DNA of 64,000 nucleotides, taken from Tridacna crocea. Lineage: Eukaryota; Mollusca; Bivalvia; Cardiida; Cardiidae. Positions within the stretch are counted from its first letter, which is position 1, and each line of letters opens with the position of its first letter. Made by a program: the position numbers and the translations under genes. Positions 11,580-23,140 of the stretch are shown in pieces. Location: the NCBI GenBank assembly GCA_943736015.1, contig OX031065.1, positions 30,022,427 to 30,086,426 on the forward strand. The letters are read 5' to 3'. The notes beneath the pieces are model-generated. The model was not told the DNA's origin and did not search any database. It was given only the letters and a program-made list of their open reading frames with translations.

Positions 11580-11607
11580 ATGTTCGGATCATGTGGTAGA
11601 GGGTTAG
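11576..11607 (-). mobile_element. Right terminus of the interrupted PalT host copy
   Basis: TTAAATGTTCGGATCATGTG then GTAGAGGGTTAG aligns with the usual short-flank end (GGGATTGTGTGGTAAAGGGTTAA). It restores the copy broken at 11130. Confidence 0.85.
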
Positions 11608-12029
11608 CATGACAAGAATGGCAACAGCTAAAAAATATGAGTGTTAAGATTATTTGAATTTAAAAAAAAACAATACTATTTAAAAGAATTAAAATTATTG
11701 TAAAGATGACAATGTGTTATTGCAAGCTAGTTCCAAAGTTTTAGTCTCTCCTAGACATGTTAATCTAATAACTAGGTTAAAGCCTGCCAGGTCACTCTAC
11801 CTTTTGTTTACTTTCTGCCTGAATTTGATTTTTTTTTCTTCCAGGGACTAACACTTCTATGGACCACACATTAAAGGATCCACAACATTTTCCACACTGT
11901 ATAAAGGCATATAACTTAAATTTAAATGTGTTTTAACACATAGTTATATGTTGTTTTGGCCACTATTGGGCCTTTAAGATAAAAATCTTGGGATTTTTTG
12001 AGAAATGTTCTTTGCAGCCATCAAAGAGG

Positions 12030-12228
12030 TTAAAATTATGGAGATAAGCCTTTTGAAAACATTATGGGAAAAGGAGAAAATGCTGGAAACCAGCATTTTC
12101 TCCTTTTTCCATAAAGTTTTCTACCCTCCTTGAACAAATTTTCAATATTTCAGTTATGTTAATTTTGTCGTCTGCAAATGCTTTCAATTTAGACCAGTCT
12201 AAAATTTTGTCATCTGGTAAAGGGTTAA
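12030..12228 (+). mobile_element. PalT MITE, left-deleted copy
   Basis: Left terminal repeat missing (begins TTAAAATTATGGAGATAAGC). Right end CATCTGGTAAAGGGTTAA. Centre reads GGAAACC. Confidence 0.88.
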
Positions 12229-12544
12229 AGAAAAAGGTCATTAAGACCCAGATCAAGTTACCCATAGAAAGATTTTGTATAAGCAGTCCTTATTGTCTAC
12301 CCACTGTGTCAAGTCATCTTGAACATGGATATTTAGGTCAATTTTGTGGGTTAGATCCACATCCTGAGATGCACCCCTTCTCATGCCTTTTGTATAGAGA
12401 GAGGACAAAAATCAGCAGGAATATTCCTGCAGTCTGATCTGGCTGGGCTTGCTTTCTTTTTTATTTAATTATTATCTATTTACTATAAGACAGAAGTTTT
12501 GCTTGTAAGCAGTTGCAAACAATAAAATAAATGTGATTATACCT

Positions 12545-13663
12545 CCCCCCCCCAAAAAAAAAATCAGCATATTGTCACAAAAATACTGTAAAATTGAAGA
12601 TCTAAGTGGAATTACTCAAACCCCACACCTGGTAGAGTTATTGTTCTTGTGTGCTGTACTCGGTAATATTGTAACAAACATGCATACTAAGTTTGAAGTT
12701 GTTTTGAATTGAGATGACAAAGTTATATTCTGGACAAGCACTAAGTGCTATAAAAATGACAAAGGGAAATAACTCAAAGACAGCAGAAGGTAGAGTTACA
12801 ATTCTTGTGCACTACACTTCCAAATATTGCGACAAACAAGCATACCAGATTTCAAGTCATTCCTACCTAAGATCACAAGGTTTTGCTCTGGACAGGCAAG
12901 AAATGCTATAAAAATGAAGGTCAAAGAAGGAATAACTCAAAACTGGTGCTAGGAAGAATTATGGTTCTTGTGCACTGCACTCTGTTATTTTTCAACAATT
13001 ATGCATATCAAATTTGAAGATGTTCAGGCTGTAGATGACAAAGTTATATTCCAGATGAGAAGAAAATGCTGTAAAAATGATGATCAAAGTAAAATAACTC
13101 ATAGACAGTATGAGGTAGAGTTATGGTTATTTCACATTTCACTCTGTGTTACTGCAACAAACACAAATGCCAAATTTAAAGTCAGTCATACTGGAGATGA
13201 CAAAGTTATGCTCTGAACAAAGCACTATTCCTAACCACTTTCTAATTCAAGGCAAAAAAGTCAAGTTGTTCTGGTCTGATTTGAACCATAATCGAACTCA
13301 TCCATGATCTTATAGTCATGCATATTTTGACCAAGTTTGGTGCTAACAGGTTGATATTTGTAGATCCTACAGTGTAAAAAAAGTCAATTTTTCTAATTCA
13401 AGTGCAAGTAACTCCAGTTGTTCTGTCCAATAAGATCCATAATCCAACTCATCCAAGATCTTATAGTCATATATATTTTGACCAAGTTTGGTGCTGATTG
13501 GTTGATATTTGTAGATGCTAGAGTGTAAACAAAGTCAACTTGTATTTTGTACATAGACAGACACACGGACTGGACACACAGATGGACACACAGACTGACA
13601 CAAGGTCAGACAGGCTGATTCCAGTATACCCCGCAAAAACATTAATTTTGCGGAGGTATAATT
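12545..13663 (+). mobile_element. Pearl/Helitron-like family C element
   Basis: Tandem units of about 150-160 bp carry GATGACAAAGTTATATTC, GTAGAGTTA and TCTTGTGCACT. They are followed by a GACAGACACACGGACTGG microsatellite-like tract and the hairpin CCGCAAAAACATTAATTTTG, after which it ends GGAGGTATAATTAT. The 5' boundary is uncertain. Short relatives are at 25281..25442 and 52650..52710. Confidence 0.65.
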
Positions 13664-14180
13664 ATAATTTTTTCAATCATATTTGATTGGTCGTTTGCAC
13701 TTTTAATGTTTTAAATTTGGACCACTAGTCTATAATTTTGACATTTCAGTTAAAAAGTTCACAGGTGACAAAACTTTTTACTCTTCCAATTTTACAAAAG
13801 AATTCTAGACTACAAATCAAATACAGCTCAAGCACATCTTTTATCTCAACAGTGATAGGTATGATTTCAAGAAAAGGAGAAAATGGCTGTTTACCACCAT
13901 TTTTTTCCCCATAATCTTTCTATAAATAGCCTTCCTTGAAACTCTCATTAAAATTCTGTAATTTTTTTCAGCACAATGTTAGCATAACAAAAGGATGTAA
14001 AACAGCCAAATTTTGCAACATGATAGTTTGTCTGGTATAAAGACTATTCTCCTTCCTTCCGATGAATGCAATGAAACAATCCCCAAGTTTTAAAAAAACT
14101 GAGGAGGAATACTTTTGAAAACATCAGGGGAAAAGGAGAATGTGCTCTTCATTCTGCAAAATAAACAAATTTAACATGGT

Positions 14181-14415
14181 TTAACTCTTTACCACACAAT
14201 CCCGACTTTTAATAACTTTGAAAAAGAAAGCCTGTTTGAAAACATTTTGGGAAAAGGAGAAAATGTTGGTAACCAGCATTTTCTTCTATTCCCACAATGT
14301 TTTCCTCCCTTTTCAAATTACATCTCAATCTTTTTTTTACATTTATTTCTTCGTTTGCAAAATAATGCTTTCAATTTGGACTATTCCGAAATTTTGTCGT
14401 TTAGTAAAGAGTTAA
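14181..14415 (+). mobile_element. PalT MITE, full copy
   Basis: TTAACTCTTTACCACACAAT to TTTAGTAAAGAGTTAA. Poly-T expansion in the right flank. Confidence 0.92.
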
Positions 14416-14490
14416 ACTGAAGCCTATTATTTTGCTGAAAAATTTTGTCGACTCAGGATATAAGAATATTAATGTAAGTCTCACTATCTG

Positions 14491-14715
14491 TTAACCCATT
14501 GCACAAAATCCCAATTTTTCACAATTTTTAACGACTCTATCAGGGCAGACTTTTGAAAATATTGTGGAGAAAAAAAAGAGAAAAATGGTGGTAACCAGTA
14601 TTTTCACTTTTTGTTGAAATGATTTCAATGCTGTCAAGGAATTTCTGTTTATTTGTATCAGATTGGAAACTGTTGTCTGCAGAAGCTTTCAATTTGGATG
14701 AGTCTAGGGTTACGG
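14491..14715 (+). mobile_element. PalT MITE, decayed copy
   Basis: TTAACCCATTGCACAAAATC at the left. Right arm strongly diverged (CAGTATTTTCACTTTTTG). Right terminus unrecognisable. Confidence 0.7.
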
Positions 14716-14789
14716 GAGACCACTCCTTCATGCATGGCTTCATCTCGATTTAAATACAATACCTAACAACTACATCAGGGAGATGTCTT

Positions 14790-15018
14790 TTAACTCTTTA
14801 CCACACAACAAAATCATAGACTGGTTCAAATTGAAAGCATTTGCAGACGACAACATAAATGTGACTGAAGAATCGAAATTTGATTTGGAAAGTGTAGAAA
14901 ACATTGTGGAAAAAGGAGAAAATGCTGGTTACCAGCATTTTCTCCTTTTTCCACAATGTTTTCTAAAGGCTTCTTTCTCAGGGGCGTCAAAAGTAGGGAT
15001 TGTGTGGTAATGGGTTAA
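14790..15018 (-). mobile_element. PalT MITE, full copy
   Basis: 229 bp, TTAACTCTTTACCACACAAC to GTGTGGTAATGGGTTAA. Both arms carry the same GTGGAAAAAGG / CCTTTTTCCAC change. Confidence 0.95.
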
Positions 15019-15120
15019 GCTCAGTGGTTATGGTCTTTTGAACCTCGAAAAACGAGGATATTTATCCGCATGGGTTTGAATCCCATCAGATGCTATGCGT
15101 TTGTGGCGAACTTTCCATGT
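15019..15120 (+). repeat. tRNA-derived SINE head fragment
   Basis: A-box-like TTAAGCTCAGTGGTTATGG and B-box-like GGGTTTGAATCCC with a long insert between them resemble a tRNA with a long variable arm. Followed at 15125..15154 by a stray PalT right end (CATTTGGTAAAGAGTTA). Confidence 0.5.
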
Positions 15121-15250
15121 TGTAAGACTAGATTTTATCATTTGGTAAAGAGTTATTGTTAGTGATATGTGTCTCAAATAGCATGCTCAGCTTAAAGGCC
15201 CAGTAGAGGCCAAAGTATCAAAGTAGGTGTCATTATACATTTAAATCTAA

Positions 15251-15479
15251 TTAATCCATTCCCACTCAGTCCCTACTTTTGACTCCCCTGAGAAAGAAGC
15301 CTTTAGAAAACACTGTGGGGAAAGGAGAAAATGCAGGTAACCAGCATTTTCTCCTTTTCCCACAATGATTTCGTCCCATCACAAAACAAATTTCAAATAT
15401 TGAGTCACTTTTATTTTGTTGTCTGCAAATACTTTTGATTTGGACAAGTCTAAAATTTTGTCGTTTGGTAATGAGTTAA
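15251..15479 (+). mobile_element. PalT MITE, full copy
   Basis: TTAATCCATTCCCACTCAGT to TTTGGTAATGAGTTAA, 229 bp. Arms no longer match at ACACTG versus CAATGA. Confidence 0.93.
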
Positions 15480-15776
15480 ATTTAAATCATACTATTTGAG
15501 AGTATGAAAAATACTGTTGAGATGACAGTCTATCATTGTGTGGTCAGGCAATGGTTCATTTACTGGCAGAAATCAGGCTAAAAGTTAAACAAAAGATACA
15601 ACTACCTGGCACATTTCAACCTACTTTTGAGATTAATTTCTCTGTCAGTGTCTAATACTTGGACTGACTGTACAATGACACATTGTCATCTTCACAACAT
15701 GTTACATACTTTTAGAGGTGGATATTTAGATTTTTCACATCACACCAAATTAAAACAATATATATCACTGAAATTT

Positions 15777-15965
15777 TTAATGAAAACATTGTGGGTAAAG
15801 GAGAAAATGTTGGTAGCGACCCTGGGAAAAAAGGCCTTTGAAAACATTGTGAGAAAAGGAAAAAATACTGGTAATCAGAATCTTCTCCTTTTCCAACAAT
15901 TTTCGTACCCTTCCATTAACAATTTTCAATTTGGACCAGTCTAAAATTTTGTTGTTTAGAAAAGT
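15777..15965 (+). mobile_element. PalT MITE, rearranged copy with duplicated left arm
   Basis: A left-arm fragment (GAAAACATTGTGGGTAAAGG) is followed by a second left flank and arm, then a decayed right arm and flank. Suggests template switching within the palindrome. Confidence 0.65.
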
Positions 15966-16038
15966 CATCAAAACATACAATAACAAAGCCTTTGCCAAAC
16001 AATCCTACAATTTAATGACCCTAAAGAATTTTGATTAT

Positions 16039-16139
16039 TTAACCCTTTAACACACAATCCCAACTTTTGAGTATCCTTTTTGAAAGTCCTCATAGAAACA
16101 TTGTGGGAAAAGGGCAAAATGCTGGTAACTGGGAATTTG
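16039..16139 (+). mobile_element. PalT MITE, left half
   Basis: TTAACCCTTTAACACACAAT through the left arm to GGTAACTGGG, where it is cut. Confidence 0.75.
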
Positions 16140-16929
16140 TAAATTGCAGTAGGTGATTTTGGAAAAATCCCTGTGAATAAGGGGTATCAAAAGAAACTTA
16201 GATTTTATCATATAAATATATGGCATTATTGCTTGTCACAAGCAAATACCTCCTCTTGCTTGCCACAAACAAATACCTCCTCTTACAACTATTATTCACT
16301 AATATGATACAACTTATGACAAAAAATGTCATTGTGCAGGTTGTAATATGTTAAAATTGGTATACAGGATTTTAGAGTACAATGTATACATTGTATTAGA
16401 ACTACACTATCGTATTCAACCCATTTGTATCATATTTCCTAGTTAGCCTCCCCCATGACTGAATGAGCTCAGTGTTGGATGGGTCACACATGATATGATC
16501 ACGTGTAAAATATACTACAACAGATGTTGTATGGCGTAATGGAAATGGCCTGTCACTTGGTAACACCAAATTGTTTTTGGGTGGAAATACATTTATAAGG
16601 TAAAGCTTAATAAATTTAATAAACTATGAAATACACCCCTAACTAGTGTTCATACATGTACATACAATGATATTGAAATTTATCATACCAGTTCTGTGTT
16701 ATAGTTTTGGATTTTTTGAGTATATATTTGCATTTGACGCAATACTGATGTTTAAGTATACATTATAGATCTAGCATTCATTCACACACTGGGTAGAAGA
16801 AAATAGATCGAATGCCAAAACGACCTTCACCTTAGACAATTCTGTACCCCACCAGGATTTGATTGGAGCAAATTTTGCTTACATGTCATGATCATTTGTA
16901 ACAGACAGGTAACCGACAGATTTAAGAAA
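16140..16929. other. Stretch without recognised gene
   Basis: AT-rich DNA with a local duplication near 16230-16285 (CACAAGCAAATACCTCCTCT / CACAAACAAATACCTCCTCT). No exon or terminal repeat seen. Confidence 0.5.
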
Positions 16930-17007
16930 ACAAGAGGAACATGATGGTCCTATATCACTCATCTGAGTAGTAAGCAGTAAAGGTCTACAATGAAGATAAA
17001 TACCAAC
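16930..17007 (+). mobile_element. Pearl-like 5' head fragment
   Basis: ACAAGAGGAACATGATGGTC ... CACTCATCTGAG is the head type of families A and D, cut off by the family B element. Confidence 0.55.
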
Positions 17008-17796
17008 TAGAAGGCCCTGAAGGGCCTGAATATGCTCTACTGGCAGAGAGTTTGCTTTTAAATAAAGCATACATAGGAATTCATTAAGCAAAAAGACAAA
17101 AAAGTTGACATTTTCAACTCAAAATGGCCACTTTTCCATTACTGTTTGTTGAATTTTTTCAAACTCAAAAGGGTTAAAAAGCTATTGATGGGATAAACAA
17201 GCTGAAAAATTCATACAAATCTGATCACAAATGAATACTTTATTATGTAAACAGGCAATGAAATTGTTCAATTCGAAATGGCTACTTTTCCCATACTGTT
17301 TGTCGGATTTTTTTCAAAATCGATAGACTGAAAGCTATTGATGAGATAAACAAACTGTGTAAGTTTCACAAAAATGAAGACTTTATCGCGTAAACAAGAA
17401 ATGAAAATTTTCAACTTGAAATGGCTACTTTTCCCATACTGTTTGTTGGATTTTTTTCAAAATCAATAGGGTTGAAGCTATTGATAAGATAAACAAACTC
17501 TGCAAGTTTCATGGAAATCTGACCAAAAATACAGACTTAATCGCGTAAACAAGAAATGGAAATTTTAAACTTGAAATGGCTACTTTTCCCATACTGTTTG
17601 TCAGATTTTTTCAAAATCAATAGGATTAAGCTATCGATGAGATAAACAAACTGTGTAAGTTTCACGAAAATCTGACCAGAAATGAAGACTTTTTCGCGTA
17701 AACAAGAAAAAGACTAACAGACGGACGGATGGACGGACGGACGACGGAAACCACGCCATGACATAAGCTCTGCTGACTGAAAGCCAGTAGAGCTAA
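17008..17796 (+). mobile_element. Pearl/Helitron-like family B element, complete
   Basis: 5' head contains the palindrome AGGCCCTGAAGGGCCT and GCTCTACTGGC. Four or more units of about 125-130 bp follow (AATGGCTACTTTTCCCATAC, AAGCTATTGATGAGATAAAC). Then come ACGGACGGATGGACGGACGG and ACGCCATGACATAAGCTC, ending GCCAGTAGAGCTAAAA. Subterminal GCTCTACTGGC / GCCAGTAGAGC are inverted repeats. The CTAA end after a hairpin suggests a non-autonomous Helitron type. Confidence 0.75.
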
Positions 17797-19208
17797 AAAT
17801 TGAGGTTCAAGGCCAAATGATAATGAAATAAGAGTGGCAAATTGTTGCAAGATATGCCTTTCCCACTGCCAGTTGTTATGGAGGTATAATAATTGCAAAG
17901 AGCAGGTAATGCAACAAACATGTTTACCTAGTCTCAAGTCAATTTGACTTGAGATTTCAAAGTTCCATTCCAGACAAGCAAAAAATACTGTAAAAATGAA
18001 GATCAAAGTGGAATTACTCAAAATAAGCACAAGGTAGAGTTTTTGTTCTTGTGCACTGTGCTCCATAATATTCAACAAACATGTATACATGTACCATGTT
18101 TGAAGTCAGTCTGACTTGAGATGACAAAGTTATATTCTGGACAAACACTAAATGCTGTTAAAATGACAATCAAAGGGAAATAACTTAAGACAGCATAAGG
18201 TAGAGTTACAATTCTTGTGCACTGCACCTCTAAAGGCAAATAAGGAAACCATATTTCAAGTCATTCCTACCCAAGATGACGAAGTTTTTTCCCATAAAAC
18301 CAAGAAATACTATATAAATGAAGATTAAAGGGTGAATTCTCAAAATTTGTGCTAAGAAGAGTTATGGTTTTCATGTGCTGAACTTAGTAATATTTCAACA
18401 ATCTTTCTTATCAAATTTGAAGATGTTCTGACTAAAGATGACAAAGTTATATTCTGGACAAACAGAAAATGCTGTAAAAATGATGATCAAAGGGAATTAA
18501 CTCAAAGACAGTATGAGGTAGAGTTATGGTACTTTCACACTGCACTCTGTACTATTGCAACAAACTCAAATGCCAAGTTTCAAGTCAATCAGACAGGAGA
18601 TGACAAAAATATGCTCCAGACAAAGAACTATTGTATAGAACTTTCTAAATCAAGGGCAAATAACTCCAGTTGTTCTGGACTATTTAGACCCATAATCAAA
18701 CTCATCTTGAGATCTTGTGGTCATAAGTATCTTGACCAAGTCTGATGCTAATTGCAGTAATTGGTTAAAAATTGTAGATGCTAGAGTGTAAACAAAGTCA
18801 GTTACAGCAATTTGTCTTATTCAAGGGCAAATAACACAGTTATTCAGGTCTGACTAGACCCATATTGACTCATCCGAGATATTATGGTCATATATATTAT
18901 GCTGACCAAGTTTGGTGCTGATTGGTTGATGTTTGCAGATGCTAGATTGTAAACAAAGTCAGATATAGCAATTTTTCTAATTAAAGGGCAAAAAACCCCA
19001 ATTGTTTTCATCCGTTTATTATCAAACTCTTTCAGGATCTTATTGTTATATGTATTTTGACCAAGTTTGTTGCTGATTGAATGATATTTGTAGATGCTAG
19101 AATGTACACAAAAAAATGTGAACCGACAGACAGACGCATGATGGACGAGGACAGACGGTGAGTGATCACAATAGCTCATCCTGTGTGCTTCATTCTCAGG
19201 TGAGCTAA
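17797..19208 (+). mobile_element. Pearl/Helitron-like composite element (family C core, family A type end)
   Basis: Tandem family C units (GATGACAAAGTTATATTC, GTAGAGTTATGG) run for over 1 kb. They shift to a second unit type (GACCAAGTTTGGTGCTGATT) and end in ACAGACAGACGCATGATGGA, then CATTCTCAGGTGAGCTAAAA. The 5' limit is unclear. Confidence 0.6.
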
Positions 19209-19437
19209 AAACCATACTCTCATACCACAACAAAATGTTCAAAAAGAAGTAGGGCAGTGTTACCTTGAGCTTCATTTATAGTAGACTGAAATGGGGTAAT
19301 AATGGGTAATTATTTATAAATAAATACTAGTATTATGCTGTTGATTTTTTGTGTGTAACTTTACAAAATTACAGTTCTGTATTTTAAGGACCCTGGAGAA
19401 AACTATTTCCAAATTGCTAGTAATCAGTATGTTCCCT

Positions 19438-19656
19438 TTAACCCTTTACCACACAATCCCAACTTTTAACAAAAAAAAGCTTTTGGAAAACCTTGTGCAA
19501 AGAGGAGAAAAAGCTGGTAACCAGCATTTTCTCTTTTCCCATGCCGTTTGCTTGCCTTCCTAAAACAAATTCAATTCTTTAGTTACACTTATTTTGTCGT
19601 CTGCAAATGCTTTCAATTAGGACCAGTCTAAAATTTTGTTGTTTGGTAAAGAGTTA
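19438..19656 (+). mobile_element. PalT MITE, full copy (first of three abutting)
   Basis: TTAACCCTTTACCACACAAT to TTTGGTAAAGAGTTAA. Shares TTAA 19653..19656 with an oppositely oriented copy. Confidence 0.94.
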
Positions 19657-19881
19657 ACTTGTTACCAAACGACAATATTTTAGGCTTATCCAAATCGAAA
19701 GCATTCACAGACGACAAAATAAAAGTGACTGAAAATTTGAAATTTGTTTTGTGAAGGGAAGAAAACATTGTGGGAAAAGGAGTAAATGCTGGTTACCAGC
19801 ATTTTCTCCTTTTCCTACAATGTTTTCTTAAGGCTTCTTTCTAGGGGTCATCAAAAGTAGAGATATGTGATAATGGGTTAA
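19653..19881 (-). mobile_element. PalT MITE, full copy (second of three abutting)
   Basis: Inverted relative to both neighbours, 229 bp. Shares TTAA at both ends (19653 and 19878). Confidence 0.93.
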
Positions 19882-20092
19882 CCCTCTTCCATACGATCAT
19901 TAGTTTTTATTATTCCTAGGCAATACATCAAGTGAAAACTTTGTAGGACATGGAGAACATGCTATTAACCAGTATTTTGTACTTTTCACTTTGTTTTCTA
20001 ACCTTTCAGCAATAGTATAATGTTGTTTGCATATGCTGTGTTGTCTGTAAAATGCTACATGGACAAGTGTATAACTTTTTTTTGGTAAAGAA
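19878..20092 (+). mobile_element. PalT MITE, decayed copy (third of three abutting)
   Basis: TTAACCCTCTTCCATACGAT at the left; palindrome strongly eroded; right end TTTTGGTAAAGAAA. The oldest of the trio. Confidence 0.75.
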
Positions 20093-20254
20093 ATATCCTA
20101 CAATGGCAAAGTGGTAACATAAAACATACTTGTATTAGTTTTTAATACAAGCATCACATACTCATAGATCGCACATAGTAAAAATATGTTCAGTATCTAT
20201 CTAGTGCCAAATATGATTCTAAATATAGTATTGAAGTAAATCAAGGGAGAAAAG

Positions 20255-20340
20255 TGTGCCTTACGTGGGACTCGAACTCACGACCCCCGGAACACTAGGA
20301 CCACAGCTCTACTGATTTAGCTAGCTGGGCATCTGTTGAG
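20255..20340 (-). repeat. tRNA-derived SINE head
   Basis: Minus strand reads TAGCTAAATCAGTAGAGC (A-box-like) and GTGAGTTCGAGTCCCAC (B box). The acceptor-stem halves do not pair properly, so a SINE head, not a tRNA gene. Confidence 0.6.
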
Positions 20341-20534
20341 TCCACCAAATGTCATATATCCCCTCCGGATTTTTTGGGAGTAACCAACTGCCCCTTAAGT
20401 CCCCATGGACCTCTGGTGCCACCTCCCACGTTCACCAACTGAGGTAGCCTGGCATCTGGTCCTGAGTCCACCAAACATCATATATCACAACAGTATGATA
20501 TGCTGCATGCGAAATGCATACATACTGTTTGTGA

Positions 20535-20730
20535 TTAACTCTTTACTAAAGAACAATGTTTCAGACAACAAAATTAATGACTCAAAAATGGAAACTTGCT
20601 CTGTATGGATAGAAAACATTGTGGGAAAAAGAGAAAATGTTGGTAACCAGCAATGTCTCCTTTTCCCACAAGACTTCAAAACAAGACAAAATGCTTCGTG
20701 AAAATGCGGGATTGTTTGGTAAAGGGTTAA
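20535..20730 (-). mobile_element. PalT MITE, decayed copy
   Basis: TTAACTCTTTACTAAAGAAC to GTTTGGTAAAGGGTTAA, 196 bp with deletions in the long flank and in one arm. Confidence 0.85.
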
Positions 20731-20902
20731 AATTATCAAAATGTTACACAGTAATTTTTACAACGTGTCTACCATTCATAAAACAAAGTTATATTGGCCA
20801 CCAAACCAGTGTTCCATGCTTTTTTAACATTTTAGAATGAAATCATCAATAATTGAAGCATTGTTTTTGGAAGTTGTACGGATAAAATGAAAGGAAAATT
20901 AC

Positions 20903-20930
20903 CTTGTAGTGCCTTTGCTGGTGCTTGCAT
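20903..20930 (-). CDS. Weak candidate exon 1 of the AGXT2-like paralogue
   Basis: ATG plus nine codons reads MQAPAKALQ and ends with a phase-1 G before GTAATT, which would join in frame to the paralogue exon at 1241..1347. Nothing else supports it: the donor is mediocre, the peptide is short, and a phase match is expected by chance in one third of cases. It lies beside a PalT copy. Confidence 0.15.
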
Positions 20931-20942
20931 TTGCTTCTCAAG

Positions 20943-21170
20943 TTAACCCATTACCACACAATCCCTACTTTTGACGCCCCTAAGAAAGAAGCCTTTTGAA
21001 AACACTGTGGGAAAAGGAGAAAATGATGTTAACCAGCATTTTCTCCTTTTCCCACAGTGTTTTCTACCTTTCCCAGAACAAATTTCAAGTTTTCCGTCAC
21101 CTTAATTTGTCTTCTGCAAATGCTTTCAATTTGGACCAGTCTAAAATTTTCTCGTGTGGTAATGGGTTAA
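20943..21170 (+). mobile_element. PalT MITE, full copy, CACTG arm subtype
   Basis: TTAACCCATTACCACACAAT and CGTGTGGTAATGGGTTAA give a 17-base terminal repeat. Both arms carry ACACTG / CAGTGT instead of ACATTG / CAATGT. Confidence 0.95.
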
Positions 21171-21399
21171 AAGAGAATTTATACATCACGTGTGACATTT
21201 TGACAACAGTTTTACCCCATCAAAGACAAGATCTATCATTTAAATCCATTTTAATTGTCCCCTGCCTATACCAAAAGAATCCCATCCTAAGTTACACCTT
21301 GTTCTTTAGGGTGCTCCATGTAAAACATCATCACAGGAAACCTGGATTTCATGCCTCACCCAAAAGGCTTTTAGTGCTTTTAGTGCTTTTAGGTGGCTA

Positions 21400-21490
21400 G
21401 CCATGGGGCTTGAACCCTCACCCTAAAGTGACCAAAGACTTGGTGTTTAGATGTCCTATGCTCTACCACTTGAGTTCTGTGGCCTGGTCA
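21400..21490 (-). repeat. tRNA-derived SINE head
   Basis: Minus strand CTCAAGTGGTAGAGCATAGG (A box) and GAGGGTTCAAGCCCCATGG (B box) with a tRNA-like spacing stretched by an insertion. The body is not identified. Confidence 0.55.
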
Positions 21491-21558
21491 ATAAAAATTT
21501 AACAGAAAACAAAAATTTGTTATTGCTCTATCAAAAGTAAGCAGGTTACACAGCATTT

Positions 21559-21690
21559 GGTTACCAGAATTGTCTCCCTTTTCCCACAGTGTCTTCTACT
21601 CTATTGAAGACAGAAATGATCATTTGAGCTACATTTAATTCATTGTCATTAAATGTTTTCAATTTAGACAAGTATAAAATTTTGACATGG
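21559..21690 (+). mobile_element. PalT MITE, right half
   Basis: Starts at the centre (GGTTACCAGAATTGTCTCCC) and keeps the long flank to GACATGGCCTAA. Confidence 0.7.
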
Positions 21691-21720
21691 CCTAATCCTA
21701 TGATGGAGAAAAAGTATCCA

Positions 21721-21842
21721 GAGCTCCAAATAAGAGGGAGTAATGGCATTCTAGTTGAGCCGATTTTAATAAGTACACATCACATAGGGTTTAGTGAGAA
21801 ATAATTAATATTTTGAATTTTGAAATCAAAATCACTCCCTCA
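21721..21842. mobile_element. Hairpin MITE M3, copy 3 (shortened)
   Basis: GAGCTCCAAATAAGAGGGAG to AATCACTCCCTC. The inner palindrome is partly deleted (CTAGTTGAGCCGATTTTAAT). Its right end meets a PalT copy that lacks its left terminus. Confidence 0.65.
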
Positions 21843-22053
21843 ATCCCTACTTTTGACAACCCTGAAGAAGAGGCCTTTAGGAAACATTGTGGGAAAAAGA
21901 GAAAATGCTGGTAACCAGCATTTTCTCCTTTTCCCACAATGTTTTCTACCCTTCACAAAACAAATTTCAAATTTTCAGCCACTTTTATTTTGTCGTCTAC
22001 AAATGCTTTTGATTTGGACAAGCCTAAAATTTTGTTGCTTGGTAATGAGTTAA
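21841..22053 (+). mobile_element. PalT MITE, left terminus missing
   Basis: Starts at CAATCCCTACTTTTGACAAC directly after M3 copy 3; right end CTTGGTAATGAGTTAA. Palindrome nearly perfect. Confidence 0.9.
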
Positions 22054-22072
22054 TCTCAGCAGCTTCCATCTT

Positions 22073-22302
22073 TTAACCCTTTACTCCATAGATACTCATT
22101 TTGACGTATCAACAACATACAGCTTTTGAAAACATTGTGGGAAAAGGAGAAATTGCTCGTAACGAGCAATTTCTCCTTTTCCCACAATGTTTTCCACTCA
22201 ATCAGATATTTGTATCCTCACTTGTCCATATTTTTGACATCATACCTTTATTTGCTGCTGAAATGGAAGAGCCTCAAATTGGCATATCAGGTAAAGGGTT
22301 AA
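22073..22302 (+). mobile_element. PalT MITE subfamily B, full copy
   Basis: Same outer arms, but the palindrome core is AAATTGCTCGTAACGAGCAA instead of the GCTGGTAACCAGC core, substituted symmetrically. The right flank is a different sequence (TTTGCTGCTGAAATGGAAGA). Ends TTAACCCTTTACTCC / CAGGTAAAGGGTTAA. Confidence 0.92.
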
Positions 22303-22438
22303 TATGAGAGCCAGGGGTTGTAGACCTTAAACCTTGAAAAGATGGTAGGGTTGATAGGGGTTTAAACCTAAATTTTCTTTGTGACAAGTCTTTAAAATGA
22401 TAGATTTTTATTCAACTTCTATTAAAATTAACCAATAT

Positions 22439-22670
22439 ATCTCTTTACCAAACAACACAAATTCAGAATGGTCTAAGATAAAACCATTAATAGACAACAT
22501 AATCAAATGTGGCCACTTTGAATGGCAAGATTTGTCTATACTAGATTAGGAAACATCGTGGGAAAAAAAGAGAAAATGCTGGTTACCAGCATTTTCTGTT
22601 TTTCCCACAGTGTTTCCAAAAGCTTCTTCATCACGGTCCTCAGAACATGGGATTGTTTGGTAAATGCTAA
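22439..22670 (-). mobile_element. PalT MITE, full copy
   Basis: TCTCTTTACCAAACAACAC to GTTTGGTAAATGCTAA, with terminal TTAA decayed on both sides. Confidence 0.85.
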
Positions 22671-22855
22671 AGTACAGTAAAGCTTTAACAACAACATAAT
22701 ACAAATGACATAGAAATTTATTGGCAATGTAACACATGAGGCGAACTCTATGAAAAGGGGGCTTAGTGCATCTTTAATGCATCTTTGTAATGCATACTAC
22801 CAAGTAAGTTGTCCGATGGTATGTATGCATTTATGGTACAGCCCTCTCAATCCTC

Positions 22856-23051
22856 TTAATGGTTTACCACACAATCCGGACTTTTACCGACCCCGAGAAA
22901 GAAAACATGCTGGCAACCAGCATTTTCTCCTTTTCCCACAATGTTTTCTACCCTGTTCAAATCAAATTTCCACATTTAATTCTTATTTACTTTTTCGTCT
23001 GCAGATGGTTTCAATTTGGACTGGTCCAAAATTGTTGTTTGGTAAAAGAAT
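22856..23051 (+). mobile_element. PalT MITE, left arm mostly deleted
   Basis: GGTTTACCACACAATCCGGA, then AACATGCTGGCAACCAGCAT. The outer two thirds of the left arm are gone, the right arm is complete. Confidence 0.85.
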
Positions 23052-23140
23052 GGTGGAATTGTCCTTTATTGCATAGTAATTACAGAAATGGCAATTTCTT
23101 TTTCTGTACCGCTTACTAAGACAGAGCAGGCTGACATGGG

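Noticed and set aside
17008..17796. Regular direct repeats that might suggest a CRISPR or satellite array.
   Set aside because: Units are 125-170 bp, diverged and without spacers, and sit inside pearl-like elements with defined ends in an intron-bearing eukaryotic genome.
20255..20340. tRNA gene on the minus strand.
   Set aside because: B box good but A box interrupted and stem pairing poor; the same applies to 21400..21490 and 15019..15120.
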